A stretch of 64,000 bases of DNA from Enterobacter kobei (GCF_018323985.1 NZ_AP024590.1:3596001-3660000), one strand, 5' to 3'; positions 33,185 through 42,401 are shown, counted from the stretch's first letter. Translations and numbers: made by a program. Notes: generated by a model from the letters alone, not told the origin.

Positions 33185-33260
33185 TGGTGCCGATAATAGG
33201 AGTCGAACCTACGACCTTCGCATTACGAATGCGCTGCTCTACCAACTGAGCTATATCGGC
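33185..33260 (-). tRNA. thrW: tRNA-Thr (anticodon CGU)
   Basis: The minus strand reads GCCGATATAGCTCAGTTGG at the 5' end, an anticodon arm with TTCGTAA in the loop (anticodon CGT in DNA), GGTTCGACTCC in the T arm, and encoded CCA. It is 76 bases long and matches E. coli thrW in sequence and location beside proA. Its 3' end is the attachment site of the island on the left and remains intact. Confidence 0.97.
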
Positions 33261-33371
33261 CCTGAGACGTGTTCACGGGCGTGAATGACGGTGTAGAAGG
33301 TTAAAACTAACAGGGCGATGCGTCAATAACCTTTCTAATCAACCGGCTACTTTTGCATCACCCTGTTTCAT

Positions 33372-34625
33372 TTAAGCACGAATGGTATCGTCACCAAAAC
33401 CGATCCACTTATAAGTGGTCAGCGCTTCGAGCCCCATCGGGCCGCGAGCATGCAGTTTCTGCGTGCTGACGGCCACCTCTGCCCCCAGACCAAACTGCGC
33501 GCCATCGGTGAAGCGCGTTGAGGCGTTCACATAGACCGCAGACGAATCCACTTCATTGATAAAACGGTTCGCGTTGCGCAGCGTGCGGGTGAGGATCGCA
33601 TCAGAGTGCTGGGTGCCGTGCTCACGAATATGGGCGATGGCCTCATCCAGATCGGCGACGATCTTCACGTTCAGATCGAGGGATAAAAACTCATCGTCAT
33701 ACTGTTCCGCTTTCACCGCTTCAACCTGCGCCGGGCCATTCTGTAACTGTGCCAGCGCGAGCTCGTCGGCATGCAGGGTTACGCCGCTTTCCGCCATTTG
33801 CTTACTGAGCGCAGGCAGGAATGTGTCAGCGATCTGCTGATGCACCAGCAGCGTCTCAACGGTATTACAGGTGCTCGGACGCTGGGTTTTGGCGTTGACG
33901 ATGATCTTCAGCGCCGGGGCAATCTCAGCGGTGTCATCAACAAAGATATGGCACACGCCAATTCCACCGGTGATCACCGGGATGGTGGACTGTTCGCGGC
34001 AGAGTTTGTGTAATCCTGCGCCGCCACGGGGGATCAGCATGTCGATATATTTGTCCATGCGCAGCATCTCGTTCACCAGCGCGCGGTCCGGGCTTTCAAT
34101 CGCCTGTACCGCACCGGCGGGCAGGCCGCACTCCTCCAGCGCCTGCTGGATGACCTTTACGGTCGCCGCGTTGGTGCGCCAGGTTTCTTTGCCACCGCGC
34201 AGGATAGCGGCGTTGCCGGTTTTCAGGCACAGCGAGGCGACATCCACGGTGACGTTGGGACGCGCTTCATAGATCACGCCGATCACCCCAAGCGGCACGC
34301 GGCGACGCTCCAGACGCAGACCGCTGTCGAGCAGACCGCCATCGATCACCTGCCCCACCGGATCGGCCAGTTTACAGACCTGACGTACATCGTCAGCGAT
34401 GGCTTTCAGGCGCGCGGGGGTGAGCGCCAGACGATCGAGCATCGCCTCGCTCAGCCCGTTGCGCCGCGCTTCTTCGACATCCTCTGCGTTTGCCAGCAGG
34501 ATGGTTTCGGTCTGCGCTTCCAGATAATCGGCAATTTTTTCCAGCACGCGGTTTTTTTCACGGGCGGAAAGTTGCGCCAGTTTGTACGACGCTGCTTTCG
34601 CAGCGATGCCCATTTGTTCCAGCAT
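33372..34625 (-). CDS. proA: gamma-glutamyl phosphate reductase
   Basis: The 417-residue protein is the expected length for ProA, which reduces gamma-glutamyl phosphate with NADPH to glutamate semialdehyde in proline synthesis. The catalytic Cys lies in RPSTCNTVETLL; GVIGVIYEARPNVTVD and LRGGKE are further family blocks. It follows proB by 11 bases on the same strand, so the two are one operon. In E. coli the enzyme works in complex with ProB because the intermediate is unstable. An imperfect inverted repeat (AACAGGG...CCCTGTT) before the tRNA may terminate transcription. Confidence 0.98.
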   Translation of the reverse strand: MLEQMGIAAKAASYKLAQLSAREKNRVLEKIADYLEAQTETILLANAEDVEEARRNGLSEAMLDRLALTPARLKAIADDVRQVCKLADPVGQVIDGGLLDSGLRLERRRVPLGVIGVIYEARPNVTVDVASLCLKTGNAAILRGGKETWRTNAATVKVIQQALEECGLPAGAVQAIESPDRALVNEMLRMDKYIDMLIPRGGAGLHKLCREQSTIPVITGGIGVCHIFVDDTAEIAPALKIIVNAKTQRPSTCNTVETLLVHQQIADTFLPALSKQMAESGVTLHADELALAQLQNGPAQVEAVKAEQYDDEFLSLDLNVKIVADLDEAIAHIREHGTQHSDAILTRTLRNANRFINEVDSSAVYVNASTRFTDGAQFGLGAEVAVSTQKLHARGPMGLEALTTYKWIGFGDDTIRA

Positions 34626-34636
34626 ACGTCTGCTCC

Positions 34637-35740
34637 TTAGCGGGTGATCATATCGTCACGATGGACGGCGACCGGGCCATATTCATAACCCAGAATCGCA
34701 TCAATTTGTTGTGAGTGGTGGCCCGCGATACGTCGCAGCGCATCGCTGTTGTAACGGGTGACGCCATGGGCAATGTCGCGCCCTTCCAGATTGCGGATAC
34801 GGATCACTTCGCCACGGGAGAAGTTGCCGTTAACTTCTTTGATGCCTTTCGGCAGCAGAGAGCTGCCGCGTTGCAGGATCGCATCGGTCGCCCCTTCATC
34901 CACAGTGATTTCACCGGCGGGCGGCGCGCCAAAGATCCAGCGCTTACGGTTTTCCAGCGGCGAAGTCTGCGCATGGAACAACGTTCCCACCGGGATCCCC
35001 TCCACCACATCGCCAATGACGCCAGGGCGGCTGCCTGCGGCAATAATCGTGTCGATACCGGCGCGACAGGCCACGTCCGCTGCCTGTAATTTGGTGCCCA
35101 TTCCGCCCGTTCCGAGGCCGGAAACGCTGTCACCGGCGATGGCGCGCAGGGTGTCATCGATACCGTAAACGTCTTTGATCAGTTCAGCCTGCGGATTGCT
35201 GCGCGGATCGGCGGTGAACAGCCCTTGTTGATCCGTCAGCAGCAGCAGTTTGTCAGCGCCGCCGAGGATAGCCGCCAGCGCCGAGAGATTATCGTTATCG
35301 CCCACTTTGATTTCAGCGGTGGCGACGGCGTCATTTTCATTGATGACCGGCACAATCTTGTTATCCAGCAGCGCACGCAAGGTGTCGCGGGCGTTCAGGA
35401 AACGTTCGCGATCTTCCATATCGGCGCGGGTCAGCAGCATCTGCCCGACGTGAATGCCGTAAATGGAGAAAAGTTGTTCCCACAGCTGGATGAGGCGGCT
35501 TTGTCCCACCGCGGCCAGCAGCTGTTTAGAGGCGATGGTCGCCGGCAGTTCCGGATAGCCTAAATGCTCGCGCCCGGCGGCAATCGCCCCGGACGTGACA
35601 ATCACAATGCGATGCCCGGCGGCATGCAGCTGTGCGCACTGACGGACTAATTCCACAATGTGGGCGCGATTCAGGCGGCGCGATCCGCCCGTTAAAACAC
35701 TGGTGCCCAGTTTTACCACCAGCGTCTGGCTGTCACTCAT
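34637..35740 (-). CDS. proB: glutamate 5-kinase
   Basis: The 367-residue protein has an N-terminal amino-acid kinase domain (VVKLGTSVLTGGSRRLNR, VTSGAIAAGREHLGYP, INENDAVATAEIKVGDNDNLSALAA) and a C-terminal PUA domain (from about residue 280, SRGEVIRIRNLEGRDIAHG). It phosphorylates glutamate, the first and proline-feedback-inhibited step of proline synthesis. It is the first gene of the proBA operon, divergent from phoE. Confidence 0.98.
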   Translation of the reverse strand: MSDSQTLVVKLGTSVLTGGSRRLNRAHIVELVRQCAQLHAAGHRIVIVTSGAIAAGREHLGYPELPATIASKQLLAAVGQSRLIQLWEQLFSIYGIHVGQMLLTRADMEDRERFLNARDTLRALLDNKIVPVINENDAVATAEIKVGDNDNLSALAAILGGADKLLLLTDQQGLFTADPRSNPQAELIKDVYGIDDTLRAIAGDSVSGLGTGGMGTKLQAADVACRAGIDTIIAAGSRPGVIGDVVEGIPVGTLFHAQTSPLENRKRWIFGAPPAGEITVDEGATDAILQRGSSLLPKGIKEVNGNFSRGEVIRIRNLEGRDIAHGVTRYNSDALRRIAGHHSQQIDAILGYEYGPVAVHRDDMITR

Positions 35741-35928
35741 GATTCTCTGCCGTTAAACAATTAAGAAAAAAGATGGGAAAGGACGTTTTAACAGGAGTCA
35801 GCGTGCTTGCCAATAACCAGCGCAAAAAGCACGGTTTTTTGTTGCGCAGGATCAGCAAGCCTAACGGCAGAGTTTGACACTTTTATGGCAGCGATAAATA
35901 AATTCAGTTTTTTCAAATTAATCCGACT

Positions 35929-35946
35929 TTGTCATAAATCCTTCAT
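35929..35946 (+). promoter_or_regulatory. Pho box upstream of phoE
   Basis: TTGTCATAAATCCTTCAT resembles the PhoB box (CTGTCATAAAT plus a second CTGTCA-like half) with several mismatches. It lies 85 bases before the phoE start, where the E. coli phoE Pho box is found. PhoB-dependent induction under phosphate starvation is the known regulation of this gene. Confidence 0.6.
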
Positions 35947-36030
35947 TCCAGAGCGTTAAAACCCTTCATGTTTTTTCACGGGGCTAATAGCCCAGCGAAT
36001 AGTAGCGTGTCTTTCAAATCAGGAATCAAA

Positions 36031-37089
36031 ATGAAAAAGAGTACTCTGGCATTAGTGGTGATGAGCATTGTCGCTTCCGCATCGGTTCAGGCGGCAGAAG
36101 TTTATAACAAGAACGGCAACAAGCTGGACCTCTATGGCAAAGTTAAAGCCATGCATTACTTCAGCGACGATGCTGCCAATGACGGCGATACCACCTACGT
36201 GCGTCTGGGCTTTAAAGGCGAAACGCAGATTAACGATCAGTTGACCGGTTTTGGTCGCTGGGAAGCGGAATTTGCCGGTAACAAAGTTGAAGGCGCAACC
36301 GACGCGCAGAAAACCCGTCTGGCGTTCGCTGGCCTGAAAATCAAAGATTTTGGCTCTCTGGATTATGGTCGTAACCTCGGCGTGATGTATGACGTCCAGG
36401 CAGCAACCGATATGTTCCCTGAATTTGGCGGTGATTCTCTGGGTAAAACCGACAACTTCATGACTAAACGTACCACTGGCGTGGCGACCTACCGCAACAC
36501 CGATTTCTTCGGCATGGTTGACGGTCTGGACATGTCGTTGCAGTACCAGGGTAAAAACGAAGGTACCCGTGCGGCGAACAAGCAGAACGGCGACGGCTGG
36601 GGCACCTCTCTGGCCTATGACTTTGGCGGCAGCCCGGTGACCGTTACCGGCGCATATGCCAGTTCTGACCGTACCGACCTGCAGCAGCTCTCCACCCGTG
36701 GTCAGGGTGACAAAGCTGACGCCTGGGGCACCAGCGTTAAGTATGATGCCAACAACGTCTACCTGGCAGCGATGTACGCCGTTTCCCATAACATGACCCC
36801 GATCTCCGGCGGTTTTGCCAATAAAGCGGAAAACTTCGAAGCGGTGGCTCAGTACCAGTTCGACTTCGGTCTGCGTCCGTCCCTGGGCTATGTACAGTCC
36901 AAAGGTAAAGACATCGAAGGCATCGGTAATGAAGATCTGGTCAAATACATTGATGTGGGTGTGACGTACTACTTCAACAAAAACATGTCCGCGATGGTTG
37001 ACTACAAAATCAACCAGATCGACGACGACAATAAACTGGGCGTGAGCAGCGACGACGTCGTGGCGGTTGGCGTAACGTACCAGTTCTGA
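36031..37089 (+). CDS. phoE: phosphoporin PhoE, outer-membrane trimeric porin
   Basis: This is a 352-residue porin with a signal peptide (MKKSTLALVVMSIVASASVQA) and a mature start AEVYNKNGNKLDLYGKV as in PhoE/OmpC/OmpF. The constriction loop L3 carries the PEFGGDS motif, and the last residue is Phe (VAVGVTYQF), required for outer-membrane assembly. The ATG at 36031 rather than the upstream in-frame ATG gives the correct signal peptide. Location between proB and crl identifies it as phoE, the anion-preferring porin. Confidence 0.96.
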   Translation: MKKSTLALVVMSIVASASVQAAEVYNKNGNKLDLYGKVKAMHYFSDDAANDGDTTYVRLGFKGETQINDQLTGFGRWEAEFAGNKVEGATDAQKTRLAFAGLKIKDFGSLDYGRNLGVMYDVQAATDMFPEFGGDSLGKTDNFMTKRTTGVATYRNTDFFGMVDGLDMSLQYQGKNEGTRAANKQNGDGWGTSLAYDFGGSPVTVTGAYASSDRTDLQQLSTRGQGDKADAWGTSVKYDANNVYLAAMYAVSHNMTPISGGFANKAENFEAVAQYQFDFGLRPSLGYVQSKGKDIEGIGNEDLVKYIDVGVTYYFNKNMSAMVDYKINQIDDDNKLGVSSDDVVAVGVTYQF

Positions 37090-37100
37090 TGGCAGAAAAG

Positions 37101-37133
37101 AAAACGCCCTTCAGCGATGAAGGGCGTTTTTTT
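37101..37133 (+). terminator. phoE terminator
   Basis: AAAACGCCCTTCA, loop GCGA, TGAAGGGCGTTTT then further T residues: a strong rho-independent hairpin 12 bases past the phoE stop. It can also serve crl in the other direction because of its A-tract. Confidence 0.9.
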
Positions 37134-37155
37134 ATGCGTATGGTTGAGCGACAAA

Positions 37156-37557
37156 TCAGGCGGAGAGTTTCACCGGCTCTTTTTTGAAGTCATCAGCAGG
37201 CTCAAGTTTCAGTTCAAGCGTGTTCAGCATATCGCGGGCGCGGCCATGAAAATCGCGCAGCGTGTGTTCCAGACGATCCTGCACTTCTTTATCTTTGATC
37301 GCCACGGCCTGCCAGTGCCCTTCTTTATTAAACATCCCGAACTGATAGCTGTAGGTAAAGCGTTTTTCCTGGGCTTCCATTATCATCCACCAGCCCCAGA
37401 ATTCACGGCTTTCTGGTGCTGGCTTAACGTTAACGCAAACAGCCAGGCAGTCGAAAAAGAACCGGTTATCTTCGCACTGTTCTTCCCGGATATAGGGGCC
37501 AAGTGCGGTGAATTTCTTAATAAGCCGGCTTCTCGGGTGTCCACTCGGTAACGTCAT
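37156..37557 (-). CDS. crl: sigma-S-binding regulator Crl
   Basis: The 133-residue protein begins MTLPSGHPRSRLIKKFTALG, and contains DNRFFFDCLAVCVNVKPAPE and EFWGWWM, the signature of Crl. Crl binds RpoS and promotes its association with core RNA polymerase, favouring curli and stationary-phase genes. The start was taken at residue 9 of the longer frame, matching the family. It lies between phoE and frsA as in E. coli. Confidence 0.96.
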   Translation of the reverse strand: MTLPSGHPRSRLIKKFTALGPYIREEQCEDNRFFFDCLAVCVNVKPAPESREFWGWWMIMEAQEKRFTYSYQFGMFNKEGHWQAVAIKDKEVQDRLEHTLRDFHGRARDMLNTLELKLEPADDFKKEPVKLSA

Positions 37558-37614
37558 TGCAATCTCCTTATGTGTAACCACTGTTTTACCAAACCGGCAT
37601 AAATTAGCAATGTA

Positions 37615-38859
37615 TTAACGCAATTTATGATTAATCCAGTCGGTAATATCCCGCAGCGCACGATCGAAATTGCGGTACAGCGGTTTCTGCGGGATCTCCA
37701 GCAGTTTGCCATCGGCAGATGACGAGGTGATTAAACGCGATTCTTCTTCCGGGCTAAAGGGATCGTTCTTCCAGAAACCGGACAGCATCGGCGTCGGGCA
37801 GCGGCGTCCCAGCAGGCCCTGGGTTTTCAGCGAGTAACGATTGAGTTCGACACGCAGGGCGTCGTCCGAGGCATCATGCATGCCCAGACGGCTTGCCAGT
37901 ACGTCGAGATACATTTCCGGCGCGTTGCTCTGGCGGGCGCTGTCCGTCAGTAAGGCATGCACTACCGGCCCCAGACAAGCCACTGCTTTCAGGCGCGGTG
38001 ATTCCAGATAGGCCAGACGGACGGCAACGTTCGCACCAAAGCGGAAGCCGAAGGCGGCGACGCGGGTGTGGTCGATCCACGGAATGTCCGGCAGCGCTTT
38101 CAGCACGTGCTGGTGCAGAATGCTGGAGTCCTGGGTCAGCTTCCATTTTGATGAGAAGCCAATCGACGGCATATCCAGCGTCAGCATGGCGATACCACGG
38201 GGGGCGAAATAGCGCTCATAAAGGGTGTAATAGTCGCTTTGCAGGCTATCCAGCCCGCCGCACATCAGCACCGTCGGGAACGGACCATCGCCTTTGGGCA
38301 TGTGCAGAAAAGCCGTTAAGGGCGCGCCGCCAGCAATGGGGATCTCCAGCTCGCGCAGCGAACCAGGCAGCCGTCGCGCCGCTTCTTCATAAGCGCGGTT
38401 AGCCAGCGCCTGCGCCTGTTCTGCCAGATCGTCGCCCTTCAGATGCGGATAGGCGGCAATACTGTAAAGGGTGGAGGCGTGCAGCCAGTGACGGCCGCTC
38501 AGGGTAGCATCGTTTTCCTGGGTCGCTTTTTGCTGCCAGACCATCGCCTGGGTGGCCCATTCGTAGATCCAGTTGCCGTTGCGATAGCCCACTACCGTGT
38601 CATAAAGGGTATTGTCGGTTCGCTCAGCTTCGCTCATCACGATGCGCGCCTGAACGTCCAGCAGCTCCCGCGGATCAACGCCGCGCCAGATCCACATCAG
38701 ACGGTTGTTCATGCGATACCAGCACGGGATGTTTCTGCCATCCAGCGCCGACTGCATCGCCGGCTGCGTGCCATGCTGAAAACGGCGGACTAACGTCGAC
38801 GTTTCAGGGTGTTTGAAGCGGGGTTTAAACAGCGTTTCGCTAAGATTAGCCTGGGTCAT
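37615..38859 (-). CDS. frsA: FrsA, alpha/beta-hydrolase fermentation-respiration switch protein
   Basis: The 414-residue protein starts MTQANLSETLFKPRFKHPETS. The hydrolase domain has VLMCGGLDSLQSDYY and FGFRFGANVAVRLAYLESP; the position of the nucleophile Ser is replaced by Arg-Phe-Gly (GFRFGA). FrsA binds unphosphorylated EIIA-Glc and affects the switch between respiration and fermentation; a decarboxylase activity has been disputed. The start at residue 10 of the longer frame agrees with E. coli. Confidence 0.95.
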   Translation of the reverse strand: MTQANLSETLFKPRFKHPETSTLVRRFQHGTQPAMQSALDGRNIPCWYRMNNRLMWIWRGVDPRELLDVQARIVMSEAERTDNTLYDTVVGYRNGNWIYEWATQAMVWQQKATQENDATLSGRHWLHASTLYSIAAYPHLKGDDLAEQAQALANRAYEEAARRLPGSLRELEIPIAGGAPLTAFLHMPKGDGPFPTVLMCGGLDSLQSDYYTLYERYFAPRGIAMLTLDMPSIGFSSKWKLTQDSSILHQHVLKALPDIPWIDHTRVAAFGFRFGANVAVRLAYLESPRLKAVACLGPVVHALLTDSARQSNAPEMYLDVLASRLGMHDASDDALRVELNRYSLKTQGLLGRRCPTPMLSGFWKNDPFSPEEESRLITSSSADGKLLEIPQKPLYRNFDRALRDITDWINHKLR

Positions 38860-38970
38860 TGCGCGCAGCCTCCATGAATACGTCACTAATGACTATTGTA
38901 ACCTGCCGGGGGCTAAAATGAACAACGCCCGGCATAACCGGGCGCTGAAAGCACATAATAATTGCGGGGA

Positions 38971-39429
38971 TTAACGACCTGAGATCGGCGGCACGAACGC
39001 CACGCCCATATCCCAGGGCTGTTCAATCCAGGTATCCTGCGGAATATCAATTACATAATCGTCAACCAGCGGGCGACCAGCCGGTTTGGCGAAAATAGTA
39101 ACGAAATGCGCTTTTGGATACATTTCGCGGATGGCGACTGCAGTGCCGCCGGTATCCACCAGATCGTCGATCACAATGAAACCTTCGCCGTCACCTTCCG
39201 CACGTTTCAGTACGGTCAGTTCGCGCTGGTTATCATGGTCGTAGCTGGAGATGCATACGGTATCTACATGGCGAATACCTAATTCACGTGCCAGCAGTGC
39301 GCCCGGCACCAGACCACCACGGCTAACGGCAATGATGCCTTTCCACTGCTCTGACGGCATCAGGCGCGCGGCCAGTTTGCGGGCGTGAATTTGCAACATG
39401 TCCCAGGTGACGACGTATTTTTCGCTCAT
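38971..39429 (-). CDS. gpt: xanthine-guanine phosphoribosyltransferase
   Basis: The 152-residue protein has the type I PRPP-binding motif GFIVIDDLVDTGGTA and the early loop IAVSRGGLVPGALLARELG. It salvages guanine and xanthine (and weakly hypoxanthine) to nucleotides at the inner face of the membrane. Length is identical to E. coli Gpt. It is divergent from pepD, as in E. coli. Confidence 0.98.
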   Translation of the reverse strand: MSEKYVVTWDMLQIHARKLAARLMPSEQWKGIIAVSRGGLVPGALLARELGIRHVDTVCISSYDHDNQRELTVLKRAEGDGEGFIVIDDLVDTGGTAVAIREMYPKAHFVTIFAKPAGRPLVDDYVIDIPQDTWIEQPWDMGVAFVPPISGR

Positions 39430-39687
39430 GTGAAGTGTCCCAGCCTATTTTAAAACGGCTTAAAAAGTGTTCGAGGGGAAAATGGGTTGCGCGAGATTAT
39501 AGAGATCCGACGCACTAAAAACCAGTGTTACGGGGCACCTGCGCTGCTTTTTACGTGCGCCAGCGTACCATGCCGCCAATAAAGTGGTATTCTGCCAGCC
39601 TATCGCGCAAGCATTGCACCTGGTGTTTATTTGCTAACCCTGCAACCTGTAAGTTCCTTTTACAGGTCTATGTCAAGGAGACTTATC

Positions 39688-41145
39688 GTGTCTGAACTGT
39701 CTCAATTATCTCCACAGCCGCTGTGGGATATTTTTGCCAAAATCTGTTCCATTCCGCATCCTTCTTATCATGAAGAACAACTGGCCGCGCACATTATGGG
39801 CTGGGCGCAGGAGAAAGGCCTGTTTGCCGAGCGCGACAGCGTCGGTAACATCCTGATCCGCAAACCGGCCACCGCCGGCATGGAAAACCGTAAAGCGGTT
39901 GTGCTTCAGGCGCACCTCGACATGGTGCCGCAGAAAAATAACGACACGGTGCATGACTTCACCAAAGATCCTATCCAGCCATATATTGATGGCGAATGGG
40001 TAAAAGCGCGCGGCACCACGCTGGGCGCGGATAACGGTATCGGTATGGCCTCCGCACTGGCGGTGCTGGCTGACGACAACGTGGCGCACGGCCCGCTGGA
40101 AGTGCTGCTGACCATGACCGAAGAAGCCGGTATGGACGGCGCGTTTGGTTTGCAGGCCAACTGGCTGCAGGCGGATATTCTGATCAACACCGACTCTGAA
40201 GAAGAGGGTGAGATCTACATGGGCTGCGCGGGCGGGATTGATTTCATCACCACCCTGCCGCTGTCCCGTGAAGCCATTCCGGCGGGTTTCCAGACTTTCA
40301 AGCTGACGCTGAAAGGTCTGAAAGGCGGTCACTCCGGCGGTGATATTCACCTGGGCCTGGGCAACGCCAACAAACTGCTGGCCCGTTTCCTGGCGGGTCA
40401 CGCGAATGAGCTGGATCTGCGTCTGGTGGATTTCAACGGCGGTACGCTGCGTAACGCTATCCCGCGTGAAGCCTTCGCCACGGTAGCCGTGTCTGCCGAT
40501 AAAGCAGACCAGCTGAAAACGCTGGCGGCGACTTACCTCGATATTCTGAAAAACGAGCTGGAAGCGAAAGAGAAGAACCTGAACGTGGTTCTGGAAGCGA
40601 TCACCACGGATAAAGCCGCGCTGACCACTCAGTCCCGCGATGCATTCGTGCAGCTGCTGAATGCTACCCCGAACGGCGTGATCCGCAATTCTGACGTGGC
40701 AAAAGGCGTGGTGGAAACCTCGCTGAACGTCGGCGTGGTCACCATGCAGGACGACAGCGCTGAAATCATCTGTCTGATCCGTTCGCTTATCGACAGCGGT
40801 AAAGAGTATGTGGTGAGCATGCTGGAATCCCTCGGTACGCTGGCAGGCGCGAAAACCTCCGCCAAAGGCAGCTACCCAGGCTGGCAACCGGATGCCAGTT
40901 CACCGGTGATGGCGCTGGTACGCGAAACCTATCAGCGTCTGTTTGATAAGACGCCGAACATTCAGGTGATCCATGCTGGTCTGGAATGTGGTCTGTTCAA
41001 GAAACCGTATCCGGACATGGATATGGTGTCTATCGGGCCAACCATTACCGGGCCGCACTCGCCGGATGAGCAGGTTCATATTGAAAGCGTGGGCCAGTAC
41101 TGGACTCTGCTGACTGAACTGCTGAAGGCGATCCCGGCTAAGTAA
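39688..41145 (+). CDS. pepD: aminoacyl-histidine dipeptidase (peptidase D)
   Basis: The 485-residue M20-family metallopeptidase begins with a GTG start (MSELSQLSPQPLWDIF), preceded by AGGAG. Metal ligands are in LQAHLDMVP (His, Asp), LGADNGIGMA (bridging Asp), MTEEAGMDGA (Glu-Glu) and NTDSEEEG. It cleaves carnosine, homocarnosine and many dipeptides in the cytosol. The upstream in-frame ATG would add 19 residues not found in the family. It converges on dinB across a BIME. Confidence 0.97.
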   Translation: MSELSQLSPQPLWDIFAKICSIPHPSYHEEQLAAHIMGWAQEKGLFAERDSVGNILIRKPATAGMENRKAVVLQAHLDMVPQKNNDTVHDFTKDPIQPYIDGEWVKARGTTLGADNGIGMASALAVLADDNVAHGPLEVLLTMTEEAGMDGAFGLQANWLQADILINTDSEEEGEIYMGCAGGIDFITTLPLSREAIPAGFQTFKLTLKGLKGGHSGGDIHLGLGNANKLLARFLAGHANELDLRLVDFNGGTLRNAIPREAFATVAVSADKADQLKTLAATYLDILKNELEAKEKNLNVVLEAITTDKAALTTQSRDAFVQLLNATPNGVIRNSDVAKGVVETSLNVGVVTMQDDSAEIICLIRSLIDSGKEYVVSMLESLGTLAGAKTSAKGSYPGWQPDASSPVMALVRETYQRLFDKTPNIQVIHAGLECGLFKKPYPDMDMVSIGPTITGPHSPDEQVHIESVGQYWTLLTELLKAIPAK

Positions 41146-41183
41146 GCGGACGCGGTTAAACGTTAATCGATAAATGTTAAAAA

Positions 41184-41301
41184 CGCCCGGCGGCGCTTCG
41201 CTTGCCGGGCCTACACCGACAATGTTAACCCCGTCATAATTCGTTACCACGTCAACCCCGTCGGATCCGTAGGCCGGGTAAGCGCAGCGCCACCCGGCAC
41301 T
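41184..41301. repeat. BIME: two inverted REP elements
   Basis: GCCCGGCGGCGCTTCGCTTG with its closing arm (41184-41215) and GTAGGCCGGGTAAGCGCAGC with its arm (41269-41301) are REP-type palindromes in opposite orientation, about 55 bases apart, between the convergent pepD and dinB genes. Confidence 0.85.
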
Positions 41302-41311
41302 GAAATCCAAA

Positions 41312-42367
41312 TTAAAGCCCCAGTACCAGTTGCCGCTCCAGTTGTGGATCGAGCAGCGTTACATGCAGCCCCACCAGCCTGACGCCCCGACCGCCCCGCC
41401 GTTCATCCCAGGTTTTTCTGGCGATGGCGATCAAATCCGCTTTGTTTAAACGCGGCCAGACATGCTCCTGCGTGGTGAGCTGAAAATCGTTAAACTTTAA
41501 CTTCACCCCCTGACGGGCAATCAGCAGATCCGGCTTAACTTTTGCCAGCCGCCGTTCCAGCTCGTCATAGAGAAAATCAATCTGCGCTTCACACTCTGAC
41601 CACTCATAAATATCGTCTGCCAGCGTGCGCTCCACGCCAACCGATTTGCGTAACCGCTCGCTGGTGATCTCCCGCTCGTCGATCCCCTGACTGCGCTCCC
41701 ACAGCACGCGGCCAAATTTACCGAAGCGCTTAAGCAGCATCGCGAGATCGGCGCGCTGCACGTCTTCACAGGTACGCAGCCCGAGTTTTTCCAGCTTCGC
41801 CGCCGAGACTTTTCCCACGCCGGGGATTTTCGATAAGGGCAAGGTACGCACAAACTGCGGCACCTCATCGGGGGTGATCACGTACTGCCCGTTGGGCTTG
41901 TTGAGATCGGAGGCGATTTTCGCCAGAAACTTCACCGGTGCGATGCCTGCCGAGGCGGTGAGCTGCAACTCATCAAAAATAGCCTGGCGGATCTGCTGGG
42001 CCATCAGCGTGGCGGAGCCGTGACAGTGCACGCTGTCGGTGACATCCAGATAGGCTTCGTCAAGGGAGAGCGGCTCAACGCGCGAGGTGTAACGGGAAAA
42101 TATTTCCCGAATGTGCGCGGAGGCTTCTTTATAGGCGTCGAAACGACCCGGTAATAAGGTGAGATGAGGGCAGAGCTTGAGGGCCATCGCCGTGGGCATG
42201 GCGCTGCGCACGCCAAATTTGCGCGCCGGATAGTTCGCCGTACTGATCACGCCGCGCCTCTCCCTGCTGCCGCCAATGGCGAGCGGAACATCACGCAGCG
42301 CGGGGTTGTCGCGCATTTCTACTGCTGCGAAAAAGCAGTCCATATCAACGTGTATTATTTTACGCAT
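41312..42367 (-). CDS. dinB: DNA polymerase IV (Y family)
   Basis: This is a 351-residue protein. The palm motif MRKIIHVDMDCFFAAVEM carries the first catalytic Asp, and SLDEAYLDVT the second Asp-Glu pair. PGVGKVSAAKLEKLG is the helix-hairpin-helix. The C-terminus ends DPQLERQLVLGL, containing the beta-clamp-binding peptide QLVLGL. It performs translesion synthesis. A LexA-type box lies just upstream. The yafNOP genes that follow dinB in E. coli are missing here. Confidence 0.97.
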   Translation of the reverse strand: MRKIIHVDMDCFFAAVEMRDNPALRDVPLAIGGSRERRGVISTANYPARKFGVRSAMPTAMALKLCPHLTLLPGRFDAYKEASAHIREIFSRYTSRVEPLSLDEAYLDVTDSVHCHGSATLMAQQIRQAIFDELQLTASAGIAPVKFLAKIASDLNKPNGQYVITPDEVPQFVRTLPLSKIPGVGKVSAAKLEKLGLRTCEDVQRADLAMLLKRFGKFGRVLWERSQGIDEREITSERLRKSVGVERTLADDIYEWSECEAQIDFLYDELERRLAKVKPDLLIARQGVKLKFNDFQLTTQEHVWPRLNKADLIAIARKTWDERRGGRGVRLVGLHVTLLDPQLERQLVLGL

Positions 42368-42385
42368 CGCAGACCCTCACCCATA

Positions 42386-42401
42386 CTGGATAAGTATACA
42401 G
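42386..42401 (-). promoter_or_regulatory. LexA (SOS) box of dinB
   Basis: Read on the minus strand, CTGT-ATACTTAT-CCAG fits the LexA consensus CTGT-N8-ACAG with one mismatch, 19 bases before the dinB start. It closely resembles the E. coli dinB SOS box. Confidence 0.8.

Larger units (their letters stand above)
2294..33210. mobile_element. about 31-kb genomic island integrated at tRNA-Thr (thrW)
   Basis: The element is bounded on the right by the 3' end of the tRNA-Thr gene and on the left by a degenerate direct repeat of that end. It has a P4-type integrase adjacent to the tRNA, inverted relative to most cargo. Genes inside are typical of integrative elements (CP4-57-like module, AlpA, YfjJ/YagK) plus resistance or stress cargo and defence-like genes. 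Base composition is uneven: the unit at 29.7-31.8 kb is very AT-rich, while the cargo at 11.5-28 kb is near core composition. This suggests stepwise assembly. In E. coli K-12, prophage CP4-6 occupies the same tRNA. Confidence 0.8.

Noticed and set aside
33018..33245. Minus-strand open frame through the tRNA-Thr and the arm repeats
   Set aside because: It overlaps a structural RNA gene and recognition sites; not coding.
33308..33367. Inverted repeat AACAGGG...CCCTGTT after proA as a terminator
   Set aside because: Loop is over 30 bases and there is no T-tract in the right place; mentioned only with proA.
36052..36789. 245-codon frame antisense to phoE
   Set aside because: Shadow frame; no start signal and no recognisable protein.
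39706..40887. 393-codon frame antisense to pepD
   Set aside because: Shadow of a strongly biased GC-rich gene; pepD on the other strand is certain.
41184..41301. Inverted repeats suspected as a CRISPR or IS end
   Set aside because: They are standard REP palindromes forming a BIME; no spacer array or transposase is present. No CRISPR array was found anywhere in the window.
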